64,000 bases of DNA. It comes from CAYOUV01 sp963790075. GTDB taxonomy: Bacteria; Chloroflexota; Anaerolineae; Anaerolineales; Villigracilaceae. The first letter of the stretch is position 1, and each line of letters opens with the position of its first letter. Below, piece by piece: positions 17,944 through 26,146 of this stretch. The notes below the pieces were generated by a model. That model saw nothing but the letters and a program-made list of their open reading frames with translations. It was not told the DNA's origin and searched no databases. The position numbers were made by a program, and so were the translations under genes. The stretch is from the NCBI GenBank assembly GCA_963790075.1, contig CAWBNG010000003.1:1-64000 (forward strand), written 5' to 3'.

Positions 17944-18152
17944 ACGATTTTTATACGATATTTACAGCCAACATCCCCGTTTTTAGTCAATTTTTGCAAT
18001 AAATCCCTAAAATTCAATTAGACGCAGAATCGAATTCCGGTTCTTGCTATTTATTTTGCGTTCGAGGAGGCGCTAAATAAGATCAAACCAAATTACCGCA
18101 AATCGGGAACTATTCGCTATTCAAAATTCAAATCCTTAAGGAGGAGACTTTT

Positions 18153-19457
18153 ATGAAACGCTCGATGTTCGTCCTTTTCTCCCTGCTGGTCCTTGCCAGC
18201 CTGGTGTTAGTGGCTTGTGGACCGCAAGCGACCCCTACGCCTGCTCCGGTTCAAACGCAGGCGCCGACCTCAGAAGAGCCTGTAGCGACCCAACCCCCGG
18301 CACCTGTCGAAAAGACCGTCGTGATTGGCTTCACCTCATCCTTGACCGGCAGCCTAAACGTTGAATCCAGCCGGCAAACTAATGGCTTAAAATTGTGGAT
18401 GGATCAAGTCAACGCTGCTGGCGGTATTACACTCGCGGATGGGACCGTGGTTAAATTCGACTCAAAGTTTTACGACGATGAGTCAAACAAAGACCGTGTA
18501 CAGGAGCTCTATACCAAGCTGGCCACCGAGGATAACGCTGATTTTCTGATCAGCCCTTATTCCTCCGGTCTGACAGCTGCAGCTGCCGTGATTGCCCAAC
18601 AATATAACAAGATCATGATCACTACGGGTGCAGCAGCGGACAGTGCTTACCAGCAAGGCTACACCCTGGTTTACCAGGCTTACACCCCAGCCAGCCATTA
18701 CCTGACCGGTGCACTCGATCTGCTGGCTAAAACGGATCCCGCAGCAAAGAAACTCGCCATCGCCTACTCCAATGACAGTTTCTCCACCAGTGTAGTCGAA
18801 GCACTAAAGGCTTACGCTGAAGGTCAGGGCTATGATGTGGTTGTGTATGAGGGCTATGATCCTGCCACGACTGACTTCTCGGCGCTAATCAACAAAATCC
18901 AGGGAGCTACACCTGACGCGATCATGGGTGGCGGTCACTTCCAAGACGGCAGTACCTTCGCCAAACAACTTTACGAAAAGAACGTTACCGCAAAGATGAT
19001 TTCATTGTTGGTCGCTCCGCCCGAGCCATCTTTTGCTGAACTGGGCGATGCCGCTTTAGGTGTTGTCGGCCCCAGCCAGTGGGAACCGGAAGCCGCCTTC
19101 AAACCTGACTTCGGTCCTACCGGGCAGGAGTTCGTGGATACTTACAAAGCTGCTTTCGGGGAAGACCCATCCTACCACTCAGCAGGTGGCTATGTGGCCG
19201 GTCTGATTCTACAAAAAGCGATTGAGACCGCCGGCTCGCTGGATACAGATGCGATCAAACAAGCCTTGGATAATATGGATATGACCACCTTTTATGGCCA
19301 CATCAAATTCGACACCAGCGCTGACAATCACGGCCTGCAGATCGGCCATGATATGGTCTACGTCCAATGGCAAAAAGACGCCAACGGCAATTTGGTGAAG
19401 CAGATTGTATGGCCAGAAGCCGGAGCAACTGCACCAGTCCTTTACCCAATCAAGTAA
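18153..19457 (+). CDS. ABC transporter substrate-binding lipoprotein, LivK-like
   Basis: The 434-residue protein has a lipoprotein signal peptide, with lipobox LVLVACG around Cys22, and a Pro/Thr/Ala-rich linker to about residue 55. A periplasmic-binding-protein type 1 fold follows: VVIGFTSSLTGSLNVES opens the first lobe, and KFYDDESNKDRVQELYTKL and ISPYSSGLTAAAA follow. It should capture a branched-chain amino acid, amide or similar ligand and deliver it to LivHMGF. The ribosome-binding site is very strong (AAGGAGGAGA, 9 bases before ATG). A 14-bp hairpin separates it from livH. The ligand is not predictable from sequence alone. Confidence 0.93.
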   Translation: MKRSMFVLFSLLVLASLVLVACGPQATPTPAPVQTQAPTSEEPVATQPPAPVEKTVVIGFTSSLTGSLNVESSRQTNGLKLWMDQVNAAGGITLADGTVVKFDSKFYDDESNKDRVQELYTKLATEDNADFLISPYSSGLTAAAAVIAQQYNKIMITTGAAADSAYQQGYTLVYQAYTPASHYLTGALDLLAKTDPAAKKLAIAYSNDSFSTSVVEALKAYAEGQGYDVVVYEGYDPATTDFSALINKIQGATPDAIMGGGHFQDGSTFAKQLYEKNVTAKMISLLVAPPEPSFAELGDAALGVVGPSQWEPEAAFKPDFGPTGQEFVDTYKAAFGEDPSYHSAGGYVAGLILQKAIETAGSLDTDAIKQALDNMDMTTFYGHIKFDTSADNHGLQIGHDMVYVQWQKDANGNLVKQIVWPEAGATAPVLYPIK

Positions 19458-19467
19458 TATCTACCTA

Positions 19468-19511
19468 AGACAAGTCCCTGCGAGCGCGCCCCGTGCCGCA
19501 GGGACTTGTCT
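19468..19511 (+). promoter_or_regulatory. Intra-operon hairpin between livK and livH
   Basis: AGACAAGTCCCTGC and its exact complement are separated by 16 nt, right after the livK stop and 38 bases before livH. There is no U-tract. Such hairpins often protect the upstream mRNA so that the binding protein is made in excess of the permease. Confidence 0.6.
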
Positions 19512-19548
19512 GCAATTCCTGGCTTTCACACCTTAGAGGAGAAACCGC

Positions 19549-20409
19549 ATGGGGAACATTTTTCTTGCATCCCTGATTGACGGCTTGCTAATCGGTTTTG
19601 TATATGGTATCGCCGCCATGGGTCTGAGCCTGATATGGGGCGTCATGGACGTCATCAACCTGGCGCATGGGCCAATCATTGCCCTGGGAATGTTTGGTGT
19701 TTATTTGCTTTTTAGTTCCATCGGCCTTAACCCGTACGTGTCCCTGCTTATCATCGCTTTGATCGGGCTGCTTGGCGGAATGTTGATTTACTACATCGCC
19801 ATTCATCGCGTGCTGACTGCCCCACCGCTATCTACCCTTTTGGCCACTTATGCCGTTAACATGATCATCATCGGTCTGGGAACAGCCGCCTTCAGCACCA
19901 CCCCACGCAATGTCAATTTCTCGCTGGGCAGCTTGGGTAGCGGAATTGTCACCGTCCAAGGAACACGCTTGGTAGCAGCCGCGCTCTCAACAATTATTAC
20001 GGGTGGGCTATACTTTTTTCTCTATCGCACACGCCCTGGCAAAAATATACGGGCTGTAGCAAATAACCGGACGGCGGCTGAACTGATGGGCATCCCTTCT
20101 GATCGAGTATTAGCACTCAGCTTTGGACTCGGGACATTGCTCGCCGCCGTAGCTGGAGGATTGATTTCGACTTTTTTCCCCTTCACAATCCTGGCTGGCG
20201 GTGCCTACGAACTTAAAAGTTTCGTTATCGTCGTAATGGGTGGTTTAGGAAATCCCATTGGAGCGCTTCTGGGCGGTTTGATCTTGGGTGTCATGGAAGG
20301 ATTGATTCCACTTGCCTTACCAAACACCTGGGTCCCGGTATTGGAATTTCTGCTATTTGTCGTCATTTTGCTCGTCCGTCCTTATGGTTTGTTCGGAGCG
20401 AAGAAATGA
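19549..20409 (+). CDS. livH: Branched-chain amino-acid-type ABC permease LivH
   Basis: This is the first permease of a LivHMGF importer. The 286-residue protein has about eight transmembrane segments. The family stretch GLSLIWGVMDVINLAHG is near the N-terminus. GKNIRAVANNRTAAELMGI is the cytoplasmic coupling loop, and VVMGGLGNPIGALLGGLILG is near the C-terminus. A clear AGAGGAG ribosome-binding site is present. It overlaps livM by 4 bases (ATGA). Confidence 0.94.
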   Translation: MGNIFLASLIDGLLIGFVYGIAAMGLSLIWGVMDVINLAHGPIIALGMFGVYLLFSSIGLNPYVSLLIIALIGLLGGMLIYYIAIHRVLTAPPLSTLLATYAVNMIIIGLGTAAFSTTPRNVNFSLGSLGSGIVTVQGTRLVAAALSTIITGGLYFFLYRTRPGKNIRAVANNRTAAELMGIPSDRVLALSFGLGTLLAAVAGGLISTFFPFTILAGGAYELKSFVIVVMGGLGNPIGALLGGLILGVMEGLIPLALPNTWVPVLEFLLFVVILLVRPYGLFGAKK

Positions 20410-21374
20410 AAAACTTCAGGAATATTGGGCTGTGGGTCAGTATTCTAGCGGTTATCCTGATAGGGATTTGGCCAATTATGAGTCGGAACCCTTCATCGCG
20501 CGAATCGACCTCTGTGATCCTGCAATCAATCGTCTTGGCCGCCAGTTTAAACGTCCTGCTTGGGTTTACCGGTTACGTAAGCTTCGGACACGTGGTTTTC
20601 TTTGGCCTTGGCGGCTATGTAGGAACTTATTTCCTAAGCGCTCAGGGCTGGCCACTCTGGATCGCTGCTCCAGCCGGGGGTCTAGCTTCCGGGATATTGG
20701 CCTTCTTACTCGGCAAAGCAATCCTGCGACTACGTGGTGCTTATTTCGCCCTGGCAACCATTGGCATCAATGAGGCCATGCGGGCTTTCGTCAATAACTT
20801 TGGACCATTCGGCGGTCCAATTGGGATGACCTTAAAATTTAAAATTTACAACAACTATGGCGGCGCCAACCAGGCGCTTTGGATTGCATATTACGGAGTA
20901 TTCACCCTGGCAATTTTGGCAATCCTACTCAATTTCTTCGTCAAGAACAGCAAATTCGGCTTAGGGCTTATGGCCATCCGGGAAGACGAGGATGCGGCCG
21001 AGGTGATGGGGGTAGCCACACCAAATGCAAAAACCTGGGCTTATGTTCTCTCAGCGATCCTGCCCGGCATTGTCGGCGCATTGTTCTTCTTTAAAAATGG
21101 AAATATTGAGCCGGGTGATGCGTTTCGCCTGAACTACTCAATCGAGATGTTGGTAATGGTTATGCTGGGTGGGCAGGGAAGTGTGCTCGGCCCAGTGTTG
21201 GGTGCGGCCGGCTATCAAGGTTTGCGCGGTACCCTTTTGACCAGCCCCATTTTTAAGAATATCCAACTCTCCGTGGCTGGTATTCTACTGCTTTTGATCG
21301 TGCTCTTCATCCCAGCCGGGGCTGTTGGCTGGCTCCGACGTCGCTTCCCGCGCCTGAGGAGGTTCCTGCCATGA
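20406..21374 (+). CDS. livM: Branched-chain amino-acid-type ABC permease LivM
   Basis: This is the second permease of the importer: 322 residues with about nine membrane segments. Typical LivM stretches are NVLLGFTGYVSFGHVVFFG, then LRGAYFALATIGINEA, the coupling loop FGLGLMAIREDEDAAEVMG and VMLGGQGSVLGPVLGA. The C-terminus is strongly basic (LRRRFPRLRRF). It overlaps both livH and livG by 4 bases, so translation is probably coupled. Confidence 0.94.
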   Translation: MKNFRNIGLWVSILAVILIGIWPIMSRNPSSRESTSVILQSIVLAASLNVLLGFTGYVSFGHVVFFGLGGYVGTYFLSAQGWPLWIAAPAGGLASGILAFLLGKAILRLRGAYFALATIGINEAMRAFVNNFGPFGGPIGMTLKFKIYNNYGGANQALWIAYYGVFTLAILAILLNFFVKNSKFGLGLMAIREDEDAAEVMGVATPNAKTWAYVLSAILPGIVGALFFFKNGNIEPGDAFRLNYSIEMLVMVMLGGQGSVLGPVLGAAGYQGLRGTLLTSPIFKNIQLSVAGILLLLIVLFIPAGAVGWLRRRFPRLRRFLP

Positions 21375-22123
21375 CAACGATCCTGCAAGTTGAGGGAATC
21401 ACCAAAAGTTTTGGTGGCCTGCAGGCCTTGACACAGGTCACATTTGATCTCCCCGAGGGTCAAATCCTGGGACTGATCGGTCCGAATGGTGCTGGAAAAA
21501 CGACCCTATTTAATATCATTAATGGTGTCTACGCTCCTGATGAAGGACGCATCCGCTTTTATGGCGAGGATGTGACCGGTAAAAAACCCTACACCTTGGC
21601 AAAATTGGGCCTAGCCCGCACGCACCAAATCGTACGCCCGCTCAACGAATTAACCGTTCTCGAGAATGTGATGGTCGGAGCGTGCTTTGGGCGCGAAGAT
21701 CAGGGATTGGGAAAAGCCGCCAAAATCGCAGGTGAGGTGCTGGAATTCGTCGGGTTGAACACGCATACCGATCAACTGGCTTCCAGCCTGAATGTCGCGC
21801 AAAAGAAGCGCCTCGAAATGGCCCGGGCGCTGGCGTCCCGTCCATATTTGCTCTTACTGGATGAAGTACTGGCTGGCCTCAATCCATCTGAAATTGACGG
21901 CATGGTGCAGACAGTACTCAAGATCCGGGACCAGGGGATAACGATCGTGATGATCGAACACGTCATGAAAGCAGTCATGGGTGTTTCGGACCGAATCATT
22001 GTGCTGGATTACGGGCAGCAAATTGCCGAAGGTACCCCACAGGAGATTGCGAACAACGAGCGCGTAATCGAAGCTTACCTTGGCGACCCAAAACTTGCTG
22101 AGAGATTGATGAAGGAGGATTAA
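21371..22123 (+). CDS. livG: ABC transporter ATP-binding protein LivG
   Basis: This is one of two ATPases of the importer, with 250 residues. Walker A is GPNGAGKTT at about residues 37-45. The Q-loop region is ARTHQIVRPLNEL, typical of LivG with its long insertion. The signature motif is degenerate, LNVAQKKRLEMARAL in place of LSGGQ, which is the normal form for some LivG proteins (LSYGQ/LPYGQ-like). Walker B is LLLLDEVLAGLNP and the H-loop is MIEHVMKAVM. It overlaps livM by 4 bases and precedes livF by 1 base. Confidence 0.93.
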   Translation: MTTILQVEGITKSFGGLQALTQVTFDLPEGQILGLIGPNGAGKTTLFNIINGVYAPDEGRIRFYGEDVTGKKPYTLAKLGLARTHQIVRPLNELTVLENVMVGACFGREDQGLGKAAKIAGEVLEFVGLNTHTDQLASSLNVAQKKRLEMARALASRPYLLLLDEVLAGLNPSEIDGMVQTVLKIRDQGITIVMIEHVMKAVMGVSDRIIVLDYGQQIAEGTPQEIANNERVIEAYLGDPKLAERLMKED

Positions 22124-22124
22124 G

Positions 22125-22835
22125 ATGGCAGTGCTTGAAGTTCGCGATGTTGCCTCCGGATACGGTGAAGTGCAAATCCTTTGGGGTGCTTCCCTGGCAC
22201 TACAAGAAAATAAATTAACCAGCCTTGTCGGGGGGAATGGGGTCGGCAAGACTACTCTCCTACGGACAGTGATGGGGCTCAACCACCCCTGGGCAGGTTC
22301 GGTTTTCTTTCAGGGCAAAGATGTCAGCAACGTTTCAGCTCACGCAAAAGCCGACAGAGGCTTGATTCTCGTCCCGGAAGGGCGCCAGCTTTTTACGGAT
22401 ATGACTGTTTACGAAAATCTGGAAATGGGCGCATCCAACCGCCGCGCACGCAACAAAATCAAAGCGAATCTCGAACGCGTTTTTGAAATGTTCCCGCGCT
22501 TGAAGGAACGTGCCAACCAAAAGTCGGGTACACTAAGCGGTGGCGAACAGCAGATGCTGGCCGTGGCGCGCGGTATCATGGCCGATCCAATCGTATTGAT
22601 GATCGACGAGCTATCCTTAGGCCTGGCACCGGTGCTGGTTTTGCAGCTTTTTGGAAGTCTGAAACAATTGCGCGAATTGGGTATCACCATTTTACTGGTC
22701 GAGCAGAATGTGCAAATGGCCTTAGCTGTCAGTGACTATGGCTACGTACTCTCCCAGGGTCGCACAGAAATGGAAGGGCCGGCACATGATTTGATCCACA
22801 ACAAACACGTCCGCTCTGCCTATTTAGGCTTATAA
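22125..22835 (+). CDS. livF: ABC transporter ATP-binding protein LivF
   Basis: This is the second ATPase of the importer, with 236 residues. Walker A is GGNGVGKTTLLR, the signature is TLSGGEQQMLAVARGI, Walker B is VLMIDELSLGLAP, and the H-loop region is LLVEQNVQMAL. GRQLFTDMTVYENLEMGA is typical of LivF. It follows livG after 1 base. The CBS-ACT gene starts 48 bases later with its own ribosome-binding site and may be on the same transcript. Confidence 0.95.
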   Translation: MAVLEVRDVASGYGEVQILWGASLALQENKLTSLVGGNGVGKTTLLRTVMGLNHPWAGSVFFQGKDVSNVSAHAKADRGLILVPEGRQLFTDMTVYENLEMGASNRRARNKIKANLERVFEMFPRLKERANQKSGTLSGGEQQMLAVARGIMADPIVLMIDELSLGLAPVLVLQLFGSLKQLRELGITILLVEQNVQMALAVSDYGYVLSQGRTEMEGPAHDLIHNKHVRSAYLGL

Positions 22836-22883
22836 TCACAAGCGGCGTAATTTGTCGCAGGTAACACTTCCAAGGAGGTTAAC

Positions 22884-23525
22884 ATGCTTGTTGGTGAACG
22901 AATGTCACACCCGGTAATCTCGATTTCAGCGGATATGCCCATTCATGACGCTGTAAATTTATTTAAACGCGAACACATTCGCCGGGCTCCTATTGTCAAG
23001 AACGGGAAATTAATTGGGATTGTCTCAGAAAACGATTTGCTCAACGCATCCCCTTCCCCGGTGTCGAGTTTGAGCGTCTGGGAGATGAATTACCTGCTAA
23101 GCAAAGTCTCAGTGTCGGATGTAATGACGAAAAAAGTTATGACCGTTACAGAAGATACTCCCATTGAAGAAGCTGCCCGAATCATGGCGGACAACAAAAT
23201 CGGAGGCTTGCCTGTCATGCGCGACAGTCACGTCGTCGGTATTATCACCGAAACCGACTTGTTCAAAATATTCCTGGAATTCATGGGCGCACGCGAAATG
23301 GGAGTACGCGTGACCGCTCTGATAGAAGATAAACCCGGAACACTGGCAAAAATAACCGAAGCCATTACCAAGGTCGGAGGAAATTTCATTGCCTTTGGTC
23401 AATTCAGCGGTGAGGATCCATCCACCAAGCTTCTGACCTTCAAAGTTGGGAACATCAAGGCAGATGTGATCAAGGATTCGATCTATAATATCGCCAAGGA
23501 AATCTGGGATATTCGGGAGATCTAA
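22884..23525 (+). CDS. CBS-pair and ACT domain protein
   Basis: The 213-residue cytoplasmic protein has two CBS motifs (about 5-60 and 78-135) and a C-terminal ACT domain (about 143-213). The CBS motifs show the repeated pattern of conserved D-M-P-I and I-G-I-V-S-E-N-D-L. The ACT domain starts VTALIEDKPGTLAKITEAI. CBS pairs bind adenine nucleotides and ACT domains bind amino acids, so it is probably a nucleotide/amino-acid responsive regulator related to AcuB-type proteins. Its place at the end of the liv run suggests a link to amino-acid status. A clear terminator follows. Confidence 0.9.
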   Translation: MLVGERMSHPVISISADMPIHDAVNLFKREHIRRAPIVKNGKLIGIVSENDLLNASPSPVSSLSVWEMNYLLSKVSVSDVMTKKVMTVTEDTPIEEAARIMADNKIGGLPVMRDSHVVGIITETDLFKIFLEFMGAREMGVRVTALIEDKPGTLAKITEAITKVGGNFIAFGQFSGEDPSTKLLTFKVGNIKADVIKDSIYNIAKEIWDIREI

Positions 23526-23534
23526 ATGTCGCTC

Positions 23535-23570
23535 AAAAGCCGACCCAAATGACTGGGTCGGCTTTTTATT
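23535..23570 (+). terminator. Intrinsic terminator of the liv/CBS operon
   Basis: AAAAGCCGACCCA and TGGGTCGGCTTTT form a 13-bp stem with a 6-nt loop, followed by TTATTTTA. It lies 10 bases after the CBS-ACT stop. Confidence 0.85.
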
Positions 23571-23613
23571 TTAGAATTCCCTTTTAAATTTAACCGTTAA
23601 CCAATAGAGTAGG

Positions 23614-23654
23614 ACAACCGAACACTCCAGCGCAAAGTCGGAGTGTTCGGTTGT
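23614..23654. repeat. Perfect 15-bp inverted repeat abutting a promoter
   Basis: ACAACCGAACACTCC and its exact complement are separated by 11 nt. The right arm overlaps the proposed -35 element (23651-23656) of the following regulator gene. It could be a second terminator for the liv side, or an operator. It has no U-tract on the plus strand. Confidence 0.6.
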
Positions 23655-23678
23655 TGATGAATCCGAATGAAGTATAAT
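23651..23678 (+). promoter_or_regulatory. Promoter of the second two-component operon
   Basis: TTGTTG (23651-23656), 16-bp spacer, TATAAT (23673-23678). The regulator ATG is 41 bases after the -10. The inverted repeat at 23614-23654 runs into the -35. Confidence 0.55.
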
Positions 23679-23718
23679 TTCGAAGGTAATTTTAGACACA
23701 AAACCTGACAGGCAGAAT

Positions 23719-24417
23719 ATGTCAAAAAACATACTGATCGTTGATGATGATGCTCTTTTACGCCGCAGCCTTGCCTTTCACTTGGAACAGGCGGATTATC
23801 ACGCCAGTACCGCTGCAAATGCTGAGGATGCGCTCGAGTTTGCCAGGCAAAATCCGGTAGACCTGGTTCTATTGGATATCGGATTGCCCGGTATGGACGG
23901 TCTTGACGCCCTGCGCCAGTTCCATGCCCAATTCAGCGTGCCGGTTATTTTCCTGACCGCACGCCGCCGGGAACTAGATGAAGTTGTCGGAATGGAAATG
24001 GGCGCGGACGACTATATCACCAAACCCTTCGATCCGGATGTTTTGCTGGCGCATGTAAAGGCAGTGCTACGCCGCACCAGCACGCCGCAATCAGCCCCTT
24101 CGAAACCGATCTCGATTAATGTCGGGGACATTGAGATAGACCCGGCTGCGCATACCGTTGTGATTGGCGATAAAAGCGTCGAGCTCACTCCACGCGAATT
24201 CGATCTGCTATACGCCCTGGCACTCAACGCCGGACAGGTTTTGTCTGTAGATGACTTGCTGGCCAGAATCTGGGGGGCAGAATTCGTCGGGCAGCCACAA
24301 GTCGTCTATGTTCATATTCGCTGGCTGCGGGAGAAGATCGAAGCGGATCCCAATCATCCTGAGCGGATTGTCACGGTGCGCGGCGTAGGGTATAAACTCG
24401 AATCACATGACAAGTGA
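23719..24417 (+). CDS. OmpR-family response regulator of the envelope regulon
   Basis: The 232-residue regulator has a receiver domain with ILIVDDDALLRR, the phospho-acceptor Asp53 in LLDIGLPGMDG and Lys102 in YITKPFDPDVLL. A winged-helix domain (about 130-232) contains VELTPREFDLLYALALNAGQ and the recognition region VYVHIRWLREKIE. It overlaps the kinase gene by 4 bases. OmpR/PhoB regulators bind direct repeats with an 11-bp period. Three such repeats (CTTAAGG-N4-CTTA type) lie just downstream of this pair and are its best candidate targets. Confidence 0.94.
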   Translation: MSKNILIVDDDALLRRSLAFHLEQADYHASTAANAEDALEFARQNPVDLVLLDIGLPGMDGLDALRQFHAQFSVPVIFLTARRRELDEVVGMEMGADDYITKPFDPDVLLAHVKAVLRRTSTPQSAPSKPISINVGDIEIDPAAHTVVIGDKSVELTPREFDLLYALALNAGQVLSVDDLLARIWGAEFVGQPQVVYVHIRWLREKIEADPNHPERIVTVRGVGYKLESHDK

Positions 24418-25847
24418 TGTTCAAATCGCTTCGTAATCGGCTGATATTAAGCCACACCTTACCGTTTTTAATCATCATATCCCTGATGGGGATTGCAATC
24501 GTCTATTTTGGGGAAACCCGATTTCTGTTGCCGGAATTGACCAAACAACTGGTCAGCGATGCTCGCTTTGTCTCAACCGTAGCGCGTGACGAATCCCAAA
24601 TTTGGGTCAATCCAGCTGAAGCAGAACTTTTTGTCACACAGGTAAATCCGAATTCCCTGGCGCGGGCCATGCTGCTCACCCCGGACGGGACGCTGCTGGC
24701 TTCGACTTAACCTTCCGATTTACCTTTCGTTGGCAAACTCTACAATCTACCCAACCAAAATGACTTGAAAAGCGGCGATTCGGTCTCAATTGCTAACTAT
24801 AGTCCGAGACTGGGACTTGAAGTCATCGATGTCTATTTCCCTGTCACCGACGTCAACTCAAACTTGATCGGTATTGTGCGCATGACCTACCTGCGTGAAA
24901 ATGTGTACCAGGAATTTGCTCAACTGCGATCCTTCATGAGTTGGGTTTTGGGGATCAGCCTCCTGGCCGGCATCCTGCTCGGTTCAATTTTGGCGCTGAC
25001 CATCGATCGCCCGATCAAGACCGCCACCCAGGCTGTCTTTGACCTGGCTCACGGTGATATCAGCCTGCAGATCAATGAAAAAGGGCCGGAGGAAGTTCGC
25101 ACGCTCCTGCAGGCAGTCAATTATTTGGCAACCCGATTGCATGAATTGGAAAACTCGCGCAAACAACTGCTCTCCAATCTGGTACACGAACTTGGACGCC
25201 CACTGGGGGCTTTACGAGCTGCAATCAGTGCGCTCCAAAAAGGTGCTGCAAAAGACAAATCGACCATGGATGAGTATCTAATCGGTATGGACGGGGAAGC
25301 AGTACGCCTACAACACTTGCTGAACGACCTGGCCCATGTACAGGGACAGATATTGGGCACCCTCGAACTGAACCGGCAACCGATCGACCTTCGCAAATGG
25401 CTGCCAACAGTCTTAAGTCCCTGGCAAGCTGCAGCTGAAGAAAAGAATATTTACTGGGACGTCAGGCTCCCTGCTGACTTACCCGCTTTAATCGCTGACC
25501 CAGACCGGTTGGCACAGGCTATCGGCAACCTGACCAGCAATGCGATCAAATTCACTCCGCCTGGCAGGAAAGTAACTGTCTCAGCAGGTATGTTGGGCGG
25601 CGAAGTATGGCTCAGCGTTAGTGACGACGGACCCGGCATTTCCCAGGATGATATTGATAAAATATTTGTTCCTTTCTACCGCGGTAACCACGGGGGACGC
25701 ATCCCTCAGGGCATGGGGTTGGGGCTCGGCATTGCGCGGGAATTAATCCAAGCGCACCGAGGCAGGTTGGAAGTCAAGTCTGAACCGGGGGAAGGGAGCC
25801 AATTCACGATCTGGCTTCCACTTTCCACATCTTATCCTCAGCGTTGA
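24414..25847 (+). pseudogene. Sensor histidine kinase with in-frame TAA at codon 99
   Basis: The frame is continuous from 24414 to 25847 except for one TAA after LLTPDGTLLAST. The text then goes on in the same frame (PSDLPFVGKLYNLPNQNDLK), so only one codon is at fault. The full product would be 477 residues. TM1 is about 10-30, the sensor domain 31-170, TM2 about 173-197 and HAMP about 197-250. The His box is NLVHELGRPLGALR with His258 (GRP replaces the usual RTP). The ATPase domain has NAIKFTPPG, DDGPGIS and GLGLGIAR. Either it is a sequencing error, or the gene is split and the second half (from about 24765) could be made alone. It overlaps the regulator by 4 bases. Confidence 0.85.
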
Positions 25848-25856
25848 GTTTATCCG

Positions 25857-25898
25857 CTTAAGGTCCGCTTAACACCGGCTTGATATTTTTATAAAGAC
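25857..25898 (+). promoter_or_regulatory. RR-box promoter 1 (candidate small RNA)
   Basis: CTTAAGG (25857-25863), 4 nt, CTTAACA (25868-25874), 15 nt, TATAAA (25890-25895), then GAC. The half-sites are 11 bp apart start to start and the second falls where a -35 would be, as in PhoB-type activation. It starts 9 bases after the kinase stop. Two more copies with identical spacing follow at 26049 and 29829. Confidence 0.7.
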
Positions 25899-25901
25899 TA
25901 C

Positions 25902-26040
25902 AAATGGCAAGAGGGGTATAGTAATGTCACGCCATCTAATGGTTCCATTCTCCTCCTTGAGTTGGCGATGGTGAAACGGACTCGGACACGAGTTCGACGA
26001 CGGACGGCAGTTGGGGCTGACTGCCGTCCGTGGCATTTTA
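25902..26040 (+). ncRNA. Candidate small RNA with anti-Shine-Dalgarno stretch
   Basis: RR-box promoter 1 predicts a start near 25902. The transcript would end at a GC-rich hairpin (CGGACGGCAGT pairing with ACTGCCGTCCG at 26001-26030) followed by GGCATTTTA. Inside are a 7-bp hairpin (25978-25995) and the pyrimidine run TCTCCTCCTT (25949-25958), which is an exact complement of AAGGAGGAGA in the livK ribosome-binding site. A 16-codon frame (25924-25974, starting MSRHLMVPF) with a purine-rich upstream stretch is also present, so a short leader peptide is the alternative. No known RNA family was recognised. Confidence 0.4.
26001..26040 (+). terminator. Hairpin ending the small RNA / kinase transcript
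   Basis: An 11-bp perfect stem (26001-26011 with 26020-26030) with an 8-nt loop is followed by TGGCATTTTA. It sits between RR-box promoters 1 and 2 and would separate the two transcripts. The U-tract is short. Confidence 0.55.
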
Positions 26041-26048
26041 ACTTTAAC

Positions 26049-26090
26049 CTTAAGGTTCTCTTATGTTGAACTCTAAGTCATTATAAAGAC
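26049..26090 (+). promoter_or_regulatory. RR-box promoter 2 (HEAT-PRC-ATPase operon)
   Basis: CTTAAGG (26049-26055), 4 nt, CTTATGT (26060-26066), 15 nt, TATAAA (26082-26087), then GAC. The layout is identical to promoter 1. The HEAT-repeat gene starts 57 bases after the GAC. Confidence 0.7.
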
Positions 26091-26146
26091 AAAACCAGGG
26101 CTGCGGTAGTAAGCTCTTGATGAATTTTTTTGCTAAGGAGCATTTT

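Noticed and set aside
18131..18145. CTTAAGG before livK as a fourth RR-box
   Set aside because: The second half-site and the -10 are missing at the fixed spacing. The match is part of the strong ribosome-binding site.
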